64,000 bases of DNA, from the NCBI RefSeq assembly GCF_000702665.1, contig NZ_JNJA01000002.1, positions 434,001-498,000 of the forward strand, given 5' to 3'. The stretch comes from Solidesulfovibrio alcoholivorans DSM 5433 (GTDB taxonomy: Bacteria > Desulfobacterota > Desulfovibrionia > Desulfovibrionales > Desulfovibrionaceae). Numbering within the stretch: the first letter of the stretch is position 1; each line of letters starts with the position of its first letter. Positions 20,122 through 29,302 of the stretch are shown here, piece by piece. A model generated the notes under the pieces. It saw only the letters and a list, made by a program, of their open reading frames with translations. It did not search any database and was not told the origin of the DNA. The translations under genes were made by a program, and so were the position numbers.

Positions 20122-22086
20122 ATGCAGATTCTTCCCCTCGTCACCGCACGCGATGCCTCTTCCGTCAATGGCGGAAGCCTGGACGCCGCGCTGACCAGCC
20201 GCAAGTCCGCGATGTTCGCAAGCCTGCTCGATAACGCCCGGGCCAGCGCAGCCACGAACTCCGGCACGTCCGTGACGGACACGGCCTCGGCCGGCAGCCT
20301 CGCCGCGACGACGTCGGAAGCGGGCGCGGCGCAGTCGGAAACGCGGGCGACAGGGCAGGATGCGGTTTCCGCCCACAGCGACGACGACCTCATGAACCTG
20401 CGCATGACGCGGGAAGATCTTGCCGCCCTGCGCGACGACCTCAAGAACCAGGGTTTCTCCGACGACGAACTGGCCGCCATGGAAACCAAGGTGGACAGCG
20501 AATCGGGCATGACCTGGGGCGAGATGATGCAGACCGTGGAAAAGAAGATTTCCAAGACCGAGAAGTCCTCCAAGAAGGAAATTTCCAACGACGACACCGT
20601 CCAACTGCTGGGCCTTTTCGGCAAGCTCGGCTTCACCGCCGAGCAGTCCCAGAAGATGATCGATTCCCTGGCAGCCGGCGACACCCAGTCCGTGCTTTCG
20701 GCCATAGACGCCAAGGTCGCGGAACATGGCGCAGACACCTCGGTGAGCCTCGGTTCCGACGAAATGAAGGCCCTTGGCCGGGCCATGAATCTCTCCGACG
20801 AGGCGCAATCGCGCCTGGCCGCGCTGTTCGACAATTCGAGCGCCTCCTCCGGTCTTTCCGGCCAGGGCCTGACCACGGCGTTCGGCCTGGTCAAAAACGA
20901 ACTGCTCGCCCAGCTCCACCAGGAAAACCAGGCAATGGCCGAATTCCGCCAGTCCGCCGCCAAGGTCATGGACCAGGCTTGGCTGCGCGAATCGGGCAAG
21001 CTCAACGCCGGCCTGCACAACGACGACGTGGCCCGCAAGGCCGCCCAGGCCGTGGCCATGGGCGAAGCGGTGGGCGCGAAGAAGAGCGAAACCCCGACGG
21101 CCGCGACCCAGGGCGTCGATGTGCTCGCCGACGTACCCAAGCAGGGCCAGGGCGTCGCATCCAAGGCCGCCGCTTCTTCCGAGAGTGGCACCACGACGGA
21201 ACTGCATGGTCGGGCCGGGGCCGTGGCCGCCGAACAGGCCGGCCTTGCCGGGCAGGGCGAGAACGCCGCGCAGGCCGGGCAGACCGCCGACGCGGGGCAG
21301 GTGCGCCAGGACGCGGGCGGCAAGACCGCCGGCCAGGCGACGCAGCTTGCCTCCGATCAAAACGCCGCCGGCCAGAATGCCGGCCAGAATGCCGGGCAGA
21401 GCGGGCAACAGGGCGGCGCGGCAGGCGGCTTCTCCCACCAGACCGGCCAGGAAGGCGCATGGGCCGAACTGGCGGGCAAGATTCGCATGGAAAAGGGCGC
21501 GGGAACCGCCGCCGGCGGGACAGCGACCGGCGCGAACGGCCAGACCGCGGCGACCATGGCCGCCATGGACGCGGTCAATGCCCAGACGGCCGGCAAGACC
21601 ACGGGCAAGGCGTTCGACGCCGCCATGGCCGCCCGCGTGGCGCGCCAGGTCGAGACCGGCATCCTGCGCAACGTCGGCCAGGACGCCAAGCAGCTCACCC
21701 TGGAACTGACGCCCGAAGACCTCGGCAAGCTGAGCGTCACACTGACCGTCAAGGACAAGGAAGTCCGTGCCGTCATCGCGGCGGACAAGGCCGACACCGC
21801 GGCCATGCTCAACGAGCAGGCGGCCAAGATCAAGCAGACCCTCGAGGACCAGGGCTTCAAGGTGACCAAGCTCGAAGTGCAGACGGGCATCGCCAAGGAC
21901 AACCAGAACGCCTGGCAAAGCCCCGAACAGCACAACATGGCCCGCGAGCAGCGCGAGTCGGCAGAACGCATGCGTTCCGGCCAGCGGCTGCTCCAGGGCG
22001 GCGTGTCCGATTTCACCGGCGACGGCGACGGCTTCGTGCCTCCCACCACCGCCGGCCGTGCCCAGGGCCTCGATCTTTTTGCCTAA
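20122..22086 (+). CDS. fliK: Flagellar hook-length control protein
   Basis: 654 residues. The C-terminal Flg_hook domain (about 510-600) contains LTLELTPEDLGKLSVTLTV and a following helix of the FliK type, which switches export from hook to filament subunits. The N-terminal 500 residues are Ala/Gln/Gly-rich and low complexity, with tandem AGQNAGQNAGQ units around 21361-21410, as expected for the stretched ruler part. AGGAGG precedes the ATG. flgD starts 15 bp after the stop and flgE follows, so this is a hook operon. Confidence 0.9.
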   Translation: MQILPLVTARDASSVNGGSLDAALTSRKSAMFASLLDNARASAATNSGTSVTDTASAGSLAATTSEAGAAQSETRATGQDAVSAHSDDDLMNLRMTREDLAALRDDLKNQGFSDDELAAMETKVDSESGMTWGEMMQTVEKKISKTEKSSKKEISNDDTVQLLGLFGKLGFTAEQSQKMIDSLAAGDTQSVLSAIDAKVAEHGADTSVSLGSDEMKALGRAMNLSDEAQSRLAALFDNSSASSGLSGQGLTTAFGLVKNELLAQLHQENQAMAEFRQSAAKVMDQAWLRESGKLNAGLHNDDVARKAAQAVAMGEAVGAKKSETPTAATQGVDVLADVPKQGQGVASKAAASSESGTTTELHGRAGAVAAEQAGLAGQGENAAQAGQTADAGQVRQDAGGKTAGQATQLASDQNAAGQNAGQNAGQSGQQGGAAGGFSHQTGQEGAWAELAGKIRMEKGAGTAAGGTATGANGQTAATMAAMDAVNAQTAGKTTGKAFDAAMAARVARQVETGILRNVGQDAKQLTLELTPEDLGKLSVTLTVKDKEVRAVIAADKADTAAMLNEQAAKIKQTLEDQGFKVTKLEVQTGIAKDNQNAWQSPEQHNMAREQRESAERMRSGQRLLQGGVSDFTGDGDGFVPPTTAGRAQGLDLFA

Positions 22087-22101
22087 CGTGGGGAGAACGT
22101 C

Positions 22102-22800
22102 ATGAGTTACGTCAGCAGCCTTCTTGGCACCAGCAGCGCATCGAGCTCGTCCGCGTCCAAGTCGAGCGCCAATTCCCTGGGGCAGGACGCCTTCCTGCAA
22201 CTGCTCGTCACCCAGCTGCAGTACCAGGATCCGCTCAGCCCCATGGACGACAAGGAATTTGTGGCTGAACTCGCCCAGTTCTCGAGCCTTGAGCAGCTCA
22301 CCGAAATCAACACCGGCATTGAGAACCTCGCCTCCGTCGGCGAGACGCAGCAGCTCATGGGCGCGGTCAACTTCATCGGCAAGGAGATCGAAGCCACGGG
22401 TACGGCCGTGGGCCTCACCAAGGGCAAGGCCACCCCCGTGACCTTCACGCTGCCGAGCGACTCGGAAACCTGCCTGGTCAACGTCCTGGACAGCGCGGGA
22501 CAGACCGTGCGCACCGTGGACCTCGGGGCCACCAAGGCCGGCGAAGTCGAATTCACCTGGGACGGCAAGGACTACGACGGCAACGTCATGGAAGACGGCC
22601 AGTACCAGGTGGCGATGACCGCCACCGACGCCGACGGCAACATCTTGAAGACTACCTCGACCATGACCGGTACGGTGACGGGCATCAAGCAGGAAAAGGG
22701 TACGTACTACCTCGATATCGGCAACAACAGGTATGTGGCCTTCTCGGACATCACCAATGTCATCAATGAAACGTCGAGCTCAAGCGATACGGGTTCCTGA
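22102..22800 (+). CDS. flgD: Flagellar hook assembly (capping) protein
   Basis: 232 residues. The N-terminal FlgD signature is clear: LGQDAFLQLLVTQLQYQDPLSP MDDKEF-type region (about 27-55) and AQFSSLEQLTEIN. The FLIK-like and FlgD Ig-like parts follow (EFTWDGKDYDGN, FlgD TUDOR/Ig region), ending in the VTGI turn. It caps the growing hook to fold FlgE. It lies between fliK and flgE in one operon. Confidence 0.95.
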   Translation: MSYVSSLLGTSSASSSSASKSSANSLGQDAFLQLLVTQLQYQDPLSPMDDKEFVAELAQFSSLEQLTEINTGIENLASVGETQQLMGAVNFIGKEIEATGTAVGLTKGKATPVTFTLPSDSETCLVNVLDSAGQTVRTVDLGATKAGEVEFTWDGKDYDGNVMEDGQYQVAMTATDADGNILKTTSTMTGTVTGIKQEKGTYYLDIGNNRYVAFSDITNVINETSSSSDTGS

Positions 22801-22834
22801 GCTGCGCCGGGCATAGACGCAAAGGGGGAATACT

Positions 22835-24493
22835 ATGGGAGTCGGACTTGGAACAGCGATGTGGTCGGGTGTTTCCGGCCTGCAGGCGAACTCGACGCGG
22901 ATGACCACCATCGGCAACAATTTGTCCAATACCAACACGATCGGCTTCAAGGGCGCGCGCGCGGACTTCATGGACCTCATGAGCGCCTCCATCGGCACCG
23001 CCGCCGGTGTGGGTCAGGTCGGGCGTGGCGTGCGCGTGGGCGCCATCGTCAACGATTTTTCCCAGGGTGGCTTGGAAACGACCAGCGAAAACCTGGACAT
23101 GGCCATCAGCGGCAACGGCTTCTTCATGGTCAAGCAGAAGAGTCAGGTCGGGTCCAACGGCAAGATGCTCAACACCGGCAACACTACGACCTATTATACC
23201 AGGGCCGGCGACTTCAGCTTCGACAAGAGCGGCTATCTCACTACGCCCACGGGCTTTGCCGTGCAGGGCTGGAAGGTGGACCAGGACAAGATCGATTCCG
23301 CCACGGCCTCGGGCACGACGCTCAGCCAGACGCCGGTCGCGGGAGAAATCCAGGACATCGTGCTGGATTCCTACTCCAGTCCGGCCAAGGCCACCACCAA
23401 CGTCACGGTCATCACCAACCTGGATTCCGACTCTAAGGGCGCCGCCACCCGCGATCCCGCGCAAAACGATTATTTCTACGCCATGAGCGAGAGCTGGGAC
23501 GGCACGACAAGCCCGGCCATGTCCTCGGACAACTACACCTACCAGACCACGCTCAAGGTGTACGACGCCAACGGCTCGCCCCATGTCCTGACCACGTATT
23601 ACGACAAGGTCATGCGGGACAACGGCAGCGAGTACTGGGAGTACGCCGTGACCTGCGATCCCTCCGAGGACGGGCGGGTGGACGCCAACGGCGATGCCCT
23701 CTATCCGAACTCCAAGGAAGCGGGCCTGCTCATGGTCGGTACCATGACCTTCGATTCCTCGGGGTCCATGACCAACATGAGCTCTTATACGCTGACCAGC
23801 ACGTACACCAACTCCACGACCTTCAATGCGACCGACTGGGGCGTTGCCCAGACCTCCAACGGCTATCCCACGCTCACGGCGAACTTCAAGGGCGTCTCCA
23901 ACGCCAGCTTCACCGACCAGAGCAATGCCACCCCGATTACTTTCAACCTGGGCATGCGCAACATGAGTGGCTTCACCGACCCCACGGGCACCGGCAACCT
24001 GTCCGGCGTTACGCAAAACGACCCCAGCACCCTGGCCTACTTCGATCCGGCGACGCTCAAGATCAACAGCAACGTCACCACCAACTACGCGACGTCCTCC
24101 TCCACCGTGTTCAGCTCGCAAAACGGCTACACGGCGGGTCTGCTCACCAGCGTCTCCGTGGATGCCGACGGCGTGCTTACCGGCAGTTTCTCCAACGGAC
24201 AGACGCTCCAGCTGTGGGTGCTGGCTCTGTCCAATTTCACCAACCTCCAGGGCCTCAGCCGCGAGGGCAACAACCTCTACAAGGCCACCCTCGATTCGGG
24301 GCAGGGCACCACCAACCGGGCTAACACCGGCTCCGTGGGCTCGATCTCCGGCAACACCCTGGAATCGTCCAACGTGGACATGGCCACGGAGATGGTGAAC
24401 ATGATCGTGACCCAGCGCGGTTTCGAAGCCAACAGCAAGACGATCACCACCGTGGACTCCATGCTCTCCGAGGTCATCCAGCTCAAGCGCTAG
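22835..24493 (+). CDS. flgE: Flagellar hook protein
   Basis: 552 residues, longer than the 400-residue enteric FlgE because of an expanded central beta domain rich in Thr, Ser and Asn. The N-terminal rod motif (SGLQANSTRMTTIGNNLSN TNTIGFKG-type, about 14-40) and the C-terminal helix (SSNVDMATEMVNMIVTQRG, then SKTITTVDSMLSEVIQLKR) are conserved; they pack in the hook core. Exported through the flagellar type III system without a signal peptide. A good terminator follows, ending the fliK-flgD-flgE unit. Confidence 0.97.
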   Translation: MGVGLGTAMWSGVSGLQANSTRMTTIGNNLSNTNTIGFKGARADFMDLMSASIGTAAGVGQVGRGVRVGAIVNDFSQGGLETTSENLDMAISGNGFFMVKQKSQVGSNGKMLNTGNTTTYYTRAGDFSFDKSGYLTTPTGFAVQGWKVDQDKIDSATASGTTLSQTPVAGEIQDIVLDSYSSPAKATTNVTVITNLDSDSKGAATRDPAQNDYFYAMSESWDGTTSPAMSSDNYTYQTTLKVYDANGSPHVLTTYYDKVMRDNGSEYWEYAVTCDPSEDGRVDANGDALYPNSKEAGLLMVGTMTFDSSGSMTNMSSYTLTSTYTNSTTFNATDWGVAQTSNGYPTLTANFKGVSNASFTDQSNATPITFNLGMRNMSGFTDPTGTGNLSGVTQNDPSTLAYFDPATLKINSNVTTNYATSSSTVFSSQNGYTAGLLTSVSVDADGVLTGSFSNGQTLQLWVLALSNFTNLQGLSREGNNLYKATLDSGQGTTNRANTGSVGSISGNTLESSNVDMATEMVNMIVTQRGFEANSKTITTVDSMLSEVIQLKR

Positions 24494-24515
24494 CGCCGCA
24501 TTCCCCCGATGCGCC

Positions 24516-24547
24516 AAGGCCGCCCCCGTAAGGGAGGCGGCCTTTCT
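24516..24547 (+). terminator. Terminator after flgE
   Basis: AAGGCCGCC pairs with GGCGGCCTT (24516-24524 and 24536-24544), followed by a short T-rich stretch. It separates the hook operon from the flagellin promoter. Confidence 0.7.
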
Positions 24548-24701
24548 GTTTGCGGCTGCGGAAAAGCTTGCAGGCGTGTCCGGCACGGCGTCGCCGTCCG
24601 CGGGCGAGAACGCGGGGAGTTTGGCGTTGGGCGCGGTAGATTTTGCCTAAGGGATGCCGTACACGATCCTAATATGCTGATATTTAAAAATAATATTGAT
24701 T

Positions 24702-24718
24702 TGGTACGGCTTGTGCTT
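24702..24718 (+). promoter_or_regulatory. Probable sigma-54 promoter of the flagellin gene
   Basis: TGGTACGGCTTGTGCTT has GG at 24703-24704 and GC at 24715-24716, ten bases apart as in the -24/-12 consensus. It sits in an unusually AT-rich stretch (24660-24700), 50 bp before the flagellin ATG. No sigma-28 type box is apparent. Confidence 0.65.
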
Positions 24719-24768
24719 GGTAAGGGCAAAACCAACAAGGAACGTCTGGTTGCAACAAGGAGGTTTTT

Positions 24769-25662
24769 ATGTCCCTGGTCATCAATCACAACATGATGGC
24801 GATGAACGCCTCAAGAAATTTGTCGAATTCGTACGGCGCTCTGGCGACGTCGACCAGACGTCTTTCTTCGGGCCTGCGCATCACCACCGCTGCCGACGAT
24901 GCGGCGGGTCTGGCCATTCGCGAACTCATGCGGTCGGACATCTCCACGCTCAACCAGGGCGTGCGCAACGCCAACGACGCCATTTCCATGATCCAGACGG
25001 CGGACGGCGCGCTCCAGGTCGTGGATGAAAAGCTCATCCGCATGAAGGAACTGGCCGAACAGGCCGCCACCGGCACCTACACCTCGGACCAGCGCCTCAT
25101 CATCGACTCGGAATACCAGGCGATGGCTTCGGAAATCACCCGAATCGCCATGGCCACGGACTTCAACGGCATCTATCTCCTCAACGGCAACCTTTCGAGC
25201 TCCACCCACACCGGCGACACCATGACGCCGTCGGGCAAGCTCAAGGTCCACTTCGGCACGGGCAACTCCAGCGCCGAGGACTACTACTACGTCCAGATCG
25301 GCAACTCCACGGCGTCGGCCCTGGGCGTGGGCATGGGCGCGGCCGCAGGCAAGGCCGGCCGCAGCATCTCCACGCAGCAGCAGGCCCAGGAAGCCCTGGA
25401 CGCCATCACCCAGGCCATCGTGTCCAAGGACAAGATCCGCGCCAACCTGGGCGCCCTGCAGAACCGCCTGGAGAACACCATCTCCAACCTGCAGATCCAG
25501 GCCGAGAACCTGCAATCCGCCGAATCGCAGATTTCCGACGTGGACGTGGCCAACGAAATGACCGAATTCGTGCGCCAGCAGATCCTCACCCAGTCGGCCG
25601 TGGCCATGCTGTCCCAGGCCAACTCGCTGCCGAAGATGGCCATGCAGCTCATCAGCGGCTAG
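24769..25662 (+). CDS. fliC: Flagellin
   Basis: 297 residues, a short flagellin. N-terminal D0/D1 helices (MSLVINHNMMAMNASRNLS, RLSSGLRITTAADDAAGLAI) and the C-terminal pair (ENLQSAESQISDVDVANEM, then LTQSAVAMLSQANSLPKMA) are complete. The central variable part is only about 60 residues (about 140-200), so the filament surface domains D2/D3 are essentially missing. AAGGAGG lies 4-5 bp before the ATG. Transcribed alone from the sigma-54-like promoter; the upstream transferases could modify its Ser/Thr-rich centre. Confidence 0.97.
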   Translation: MSLVINHNMMAMNASRNLSNSYGALATSTRRLSSGLRITTAADDAAGLAIRELMRSDISTLNQGVRNANDAISMIQTADGALQVVDEKLIRMKELAEQAATGTYTSDQRLIIDSEYQAMASEITRIAMATDFNGIYLLNGNLSSSTHTGDTMTPSGKLKVHFGTGNSSAEDYYYVQIGNSTASALGVGMGAAAGKAGRSISTQQQAQEALDAITQAIVSKDKIRANLGALQNRLENTISNLQIQAENLQSAESQISDVDVANEMTEFVRQQILTQSAVAMLSQANSLPKMAMQLISG

Positions 25663-25685
25663 ACGTAAGGCATCGGTGGGTTATG

Positions 25686-25734
25686 AAAAAGGACCAGGGA
25701 GGCGGGGACCGCGATGCCGGTCCCTCCCTGGTCC
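25686..25734 (-). terminator. Terminator between flagellin and rnc
   Basis: GGACCAGGGA and TCCCTGGTCC (25691-25700, 25725-25734) pair, with an inner GGGACC/GGTCCC stem. The flanking A-run at 25686-25690 reads as T on the minus strand, so it best terminates rnc. The stem may also protect flagellin mRNA. Confidence 0.7.
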
Positions 25735-25816
25735 GAAAGGGTCGCGCCGCACGCGGACAATTTTTTGACAGGGCCCGTCGCGACGCGAAATGGCGCGGGC
25801 CGCACCGGATACGTCT

Positions 25817-26533
25817 TCAGGAAGCGTCGTCGGCGGCGGGGGCAACGTCCGCGAGGCTCTCCAGGGCCATGCGGGCCGCCAGCTGTTCCGCTTTCTTCAC
25901 GCTCTTGTCCACTGCCGTGAGCTCCCGGCCGTCCGGCAGCGTCAGGCGCACGTGAAAGCGCTTGTCGTGCTCGGGGCCGTCGCTGCCGAGCAGCGCATAC
26001 ACCGGCCGGGCCTTGTGGGTCTTCTGGGTGTGCTCCTGCAACCGGCTCTTGAAATCCTTGCTTTTGGGCGCAAGGGGCCTGTCCGGCCAGACATCGCGGA
26101 ATGTTTCGGCCACGAAGCGTCTTGCCGCCGCATACCCCCCGTCCAGGAACAGCGCGCCGATCACGGCTTCGAACACGTCGCTGAGCAGGGCCGGCCGCGC
26201 CCTGCCTCCCTGGTTTTCCTCCCCCTTGCCCAGCCGGATGTGCTCTTCCAGGCGCAGGGCCTTGGCCATGGCGGCCAGACTGCCCTCGTTGACGAGCTGG
26301 GAGCGCAACAGGGTCAGCTCGCCCTCCGGGGATTCGGGATAGCGGGCGAAAATTTCCTCGGACACGCACAACTCGAGCACCGCGTCGCCTAAAAATTCCA
26401 GGCGTTCGTTATGGTTGGCGATGTCGCCGCGTTCGTTGGCAAACGAACTGTGCGTCAGCGCCGTGGCCAGGAGCTCCGGACTGGCGAAGGCGTGGCCCAG
26501 GGACCGGGAGAGGGTGGCGGTATCATCGGACAT
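25817..26533 (-). CDS. rnc: Ribonuclease III
   Basis: 238 residues from the ATG at 26533. The catalytic motif NERLEFLGDAVLEL and the second acidic site DVFEAVIGALFLDGG are intact, followed by a double-stranded RNA-binding domain (DFKSRLQEHTQK through KKAEQLAARMALESL). It processes rRNA precursors and structured mRNAs. The frame extends upstream to 26668, but those residues are basic low-complexity sequence, and GGAG precedes 26533. No era gene is adjacent, unlike many proteobacteria. Confidence 0.95.
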   Translation of the reverse strand: MSDDTATLSRSLGHAFASPELLATALTHSSFANERGDIANHNERLEFLGDAVLELCVSEEIFARYPESPEGELTLLRSQLVNEGSLAAMAKALRLEEHIRLGKGEENQGGRARPALLSDVFEAVIGALFLDGGYAAARRFVAETFRDVWPDRPLAPKSKDFKSRLQEHTQKTHKARPVYALLGSDGPEHDKRFHVRLTLPDGRELTAVDKSVKKAEQLAARMALESLADVAPAADDAS

Positions 26534-26763
26534 GGGGCGTGCTCCAAACGCTTTGCCGTCGGGGGGACGGATCGGTTGCCGGACAGCGCGGCCGGTTTTC
26601 GTCCTTTCGGGGCGTGATGGCAAGGGCGCCGCGACCGGGCGGCGGGTTTTTCCCCTGTGCGCCGGCAATTGGCTTGATTATCCCGGCCGGTGCGGGCATT
26701 TTATGCCGAGGCCGCCGAAGGCGGCGCAAGGCGTTTCCCGAGCAGCCACAGGAGGAAGGCACC

Positions 26764-27831
26764 ATGGCTGGATTATATATTGGCGCAACAGCCGGATATT
26801 CCGGTAAAAACATGGTGGTCATGGGCCTTGGGCTGCGTTTCCAGAAGGAAGGCTACCGCGTGGGCTACTTGAAGCCCGTGGGGGCCATGCCCCGGGAGAT
26901 CGACGGCCGGTTGTGGGACGACGACGCCTACCACGTCCAGCGCATTCTGCGCACGGACGAGGCGCCGGAAACCCTGACCCCGATCATCGCTTCCCATGAT
27001 TTCCAGGTCAAGGCCTTCCGCAACCAGACCGGCGACGTGATGGGCATGATCCGCGACGCCTACGAGAAAGTGGCGGCCGGCAAGGACGTCACCCTGGTCG
27101 GAGGCTCGGGCGGTATGCACACCGGCAAATACTGCAACGCCGACGGCGTGCGCGTGGTGCGCGAGCTCGGGCTCAAGGCCGTGGTCATCGACCGCTATTC
27201 CAAGGAGCTCAACTACGACTACCTGCTCGTGTTGCGCGAGCAGCTCGGCGACCACCTGGCCGGGGTCATCTTAAACGACGTGGCGCAGAACTTCCTGGAC
27301 GAAACGCACACGCTCATCGCCCCCTTCCTGCGCGACCGGGGCATCCGGGTGCTCGGCATCATCCCCAAGGACCCGCTCATGGCCGCCATCAAGGTGTCCG
27401 ACCTGGCCGACCGCCTGGGCGGCAAGGTGATTTCCGCCCACCACAAGGCCGACCGCATCGTGGAGAGTTTCCTCATCGGCACCATGCAGGTGGAAAACTT
27501 CATGACGCACTTTAGGCGGCAGAAAAATTCCGCCATCATCGTCGGCGGCGACCGCTCCGACGTGCATCTCGTGGCGCTCGAGGGCGACAGCCCGTGTCTG
27601 GTGCTCACGGGCAACCTCTATCCCAACGACATCATCCTCACCCGATCCGAGGTGCTGGAGATTCCCATCATCGTGGTGCGCGAGGACACCTATACCGTGG
27701 CCAAGAAGATGGAGACGCTTTTAATGCGCCATAAGCTGCGCGACGAGATCAAGATCCGCCAGGGCGCGCAGCTGATCAACGCCAACCTCGATTTCGGCGT
27801 GCTCATGGAGCAGCTCGGCCTCGGCCGCTGA
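26764..27831 (+). CDS. Phosphotransacetylase-N/BioD-like P-loop protein with DRTGG domain
   Basis: 355 residues. The N-terminus (GLYIGATAGYSGKNMVVMGL) is a BioD/CobQ-like P-loop (AAA_26), followed by a DRTGG domain (KVISAHHKADRIVESFLIGTM, SAIIVGGDRSDVHLVALEG). This matches the regulatory N-terminal half of long phosphate acetyltransferases as a stand-alone protein, without the catalytic PTA_PTB half. Function is unknown; regulation of acetyl-phosphate metabolism is only a guess. GGAGG precedes the ATG and a terminator follows the stop, so it is a single-gene unit. Confidence 0.8.
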   Translation: MAGLYIGATAGYSGKNMVVMGLGLRFQKEGYRVGYLKPVGAMPREIDGRLWDDDAYHVQRILRTDEAPETLTPIIASHDFQVKAFRNQTGDVMGMIRDAYEKVAAGKDVTLVGGSGGMHTGKYCNADGVRVVRELGLKAVVIDRYSKELNYDYLLVLREQLGDHLAGVILNDVAQNFLDETHTLIAPFLRDRGIRVLGIIPKDPLMAAIKVSDLADRLGGKVISAHHKADRIVESFLIGTMQVENFMTHFRRQKNSAIIVGGDRSDVHLVALEGDSPCLVLTGNLYPNDIILTRSEVLEIPIIVVREDTYTVAKKMETLLMRHKLRDEIKIRQGAQLINANLDFGVLMEQLGLGR

Positions 27832-27858
27832 CGTCCCGCTTCTTCTTTTTGGCTTTTG

Positions 27859-27895
27859 AAAGCCGCGCCCGGTACGAGGGGCGCGGCTTTTTTAT
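27859..27895 (+). terminator. Terminator after the DRTGG gene
   Basis: AAGCCGCGCCC pairs with GGGCGCGGCTT across an 8-base loop, followed by a run of T. Classic Rho-independent form. Confidence 0.9.
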
Positions 27896-28335
27896 TGGGG
27901 GTGGTTTTCTTGACCGGCGGCACGCGATTTCGCGAGCAGAGCTGCCTGGGAAATGTTTGTATAAATTTATATAAGCATATTGATAATTTCGTAGGATCGT
28001 ATATTGTAGTTCTTAACTAGGACTTATCCAATGTATTTAAAGGGTATTTTCATTCGGTGCCGCCTGCGATGCACCTTCACATGGCGGTAACGCCTCGAAA
28101 GAGGTCCCCCGGGGCGTTTGCCTGGGAGAGGTTCGACGTCTGCGTGCGCCGGGGCCGCGATTGCCTGGGTCGTTTGGGCGCGGCTATCCCGACCGAAGCA
28201 TATGGTGGAGAGGGAACATGAGAAACCGGTCGCAGTGCATAAGGAGGTTCTTTGGGGCGTAGTGCCGTCAAAGCAAACATTCATGGAACATATGGTCTGC
28301 TGTAAGAGGAAGATGTATTCGCAGAAGGGGGGGGT
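27896..28335. other. Gene-free, AT-richer stretch opening a small low-GC island
   Basis: 440 bp without a convincing gene. From about 27955 to 28050 the sequence turns AT-rich (for example TATAAATTTATATAAGC), clearly unlike the flanks, and could hold a promoter for the next two genes. Short frames here either lack ribosome sites or end within 15 codons. No inverted repeat or integrase remnant was found. Confidence 0.5.
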
Positions 28336-28665
28336 ATGGAAACAAGAAATTGGAGCGCATGGATTGATGTAATGCCAATGAGCAATCGTACTCTATATGT
28401 GACAGGTGAGATGATGCTAAAGCTCATCGGAGTACGGCCCGTGCTGTCAAAAAGAGTTCCACAGGGGATAAATGATACGATTCGTATTCTTGATTTGGCG
28501 TTAAAGCCTTTGGGCCCTTCGGCAGAAAACGATGCTCCAAGCGATCGATGGGTGCCGTGTCGCTATGAGGAGGATCTGGAGTCTGCGGAAACGACCTGTA
28601 AAGTTGTAAGTATATATTATGAAGACAAGCTGATTGCCGATATTGAAGTCAAAACGGCGCACTGA
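28336..28665 (+). CDS. Hypothetical protein in low-GC island
   Basis: 109 residues, soluble, no signal peptide or membrane segment. The ATG has a G-run upstream. The C-terminus (VVSIYYEDKLIADIEVKTAH) looks like a beta-rich edge. Base composition and codon use (many A/T-ending codons) differ from neighbours, suggesting recent acquisition. It is followed after 56 bp by another orphan of similar composition. No family is recognised and no function is proposed. Confidence 0.6.
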   Translation: METRNWSAWIDVMPMSNRTLYVTGEMMLKLIGVRPVLSKRVPQGINDTIRILDLALKPLGPSAENDAPSDRWVPCRYEEDLESAETTCKVVSIYYEDKLIADIEVKTAH

Positions 28666-28721
28666 TTTGCGGCTAAGGTGTCTGTCCATTGTAAAAGAAC
28701 AGTTTTGCCGTGGAGGATGCT

Positions 28722-29126
28722 ATGAGTGGTTGCAATTCTTTGGTGGCTCAGGAAGTCGTCAATTACCTGAAGGGACTCGCGGCAGGCAATGAAGGAAACG
28801 CTTGGTGTGAGAAATTCGAAGCCTCGGGGACTGTGGCCAATTTTCTCTTCAAGATAAGATGCCGGCATGTGATTTGCTCTGGTATAGTCCTGTATGATGT
28901 TACTGGCGATGTCAAAGGGGACAGCATCGATCTGACGCGGCCTGACTCTTATACCGACGTGAAGATTTGTTTTGAGATCAAGCATGTCGGGAAAATATGC
29001 GTCAGCATAAAGGAAATTATTTACATCATCCTTTCCGTTGCGAAGGACGCGCGAGCGTTTGCCCTCGAAATTGACCTGTCTGACGACGATATCGGCAGAT
29101 TGATAAAGGCCGCGAAGGGCGAGTAG
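28722..29126 (+). CDS. Hypothetical protein in low-GC island
   Basis: 134 residues from ATG 28722, chosen because GGAGG lies 6 bp upstream; a GTG at 28710 is an alternative. It is mixed alpha/beta with several cysteines and a hydrophobic strand (ICVSIKEIIYIILSV), ending in an acidic-then-basic helix (DLSDDDIGRLIKAAKGE). Composition matches the preceding orphan and not the chromosome. A strong terminator follows. The two genes may form a transferred pair; the function is unknown. Confidence 0.65.
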   Translation: MSGCNSLVAQEVVNYLKGLAAGNEGNAWCEKFEASGTVANFLFKIRCRHVICSGIVLYDVTGDVKGDSIDLTRPDSYTDVKICFEIKHVGKICVSIKEIIYIILSVAKDARAFALEIDLSDDDIGRLIKAAKGE

Positions 29127-29142
29127 TCAATATTTTTTAATG

Positions 29143-29187
29143 AAGACGCGGTATTGCAACGTGTTGCAATGCCGCGTCTTCTCTTTT
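29143..29187 (+). terminator. Terminator closing the low-GC island
   Basis: Eighteen-base arms (29143-29160 and 29163-29180) pair with one wobble around a two-base loop, then a T-rich tail. It ends transcription of the two orphan genes. Confidence 0.85.
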
Positions 29188-29302
29188 GCAGAAAAAGAAC
29201 GAATTTGCATTCGAGCCTCGTTGTGGGTGATGCCCTGTGCCGTGAAGGACATGTACAAGCCGGCATCTCGGCCGCATCCTCCCCGCCATTTCTTCCACGT
29301 GC

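Noticed and set aside
28118-28372. Open frame of 84 codons overlapping the first orphan gene
   Set aside because: No ribosome site, overlaps a better-supported gene, and composition changes midway.
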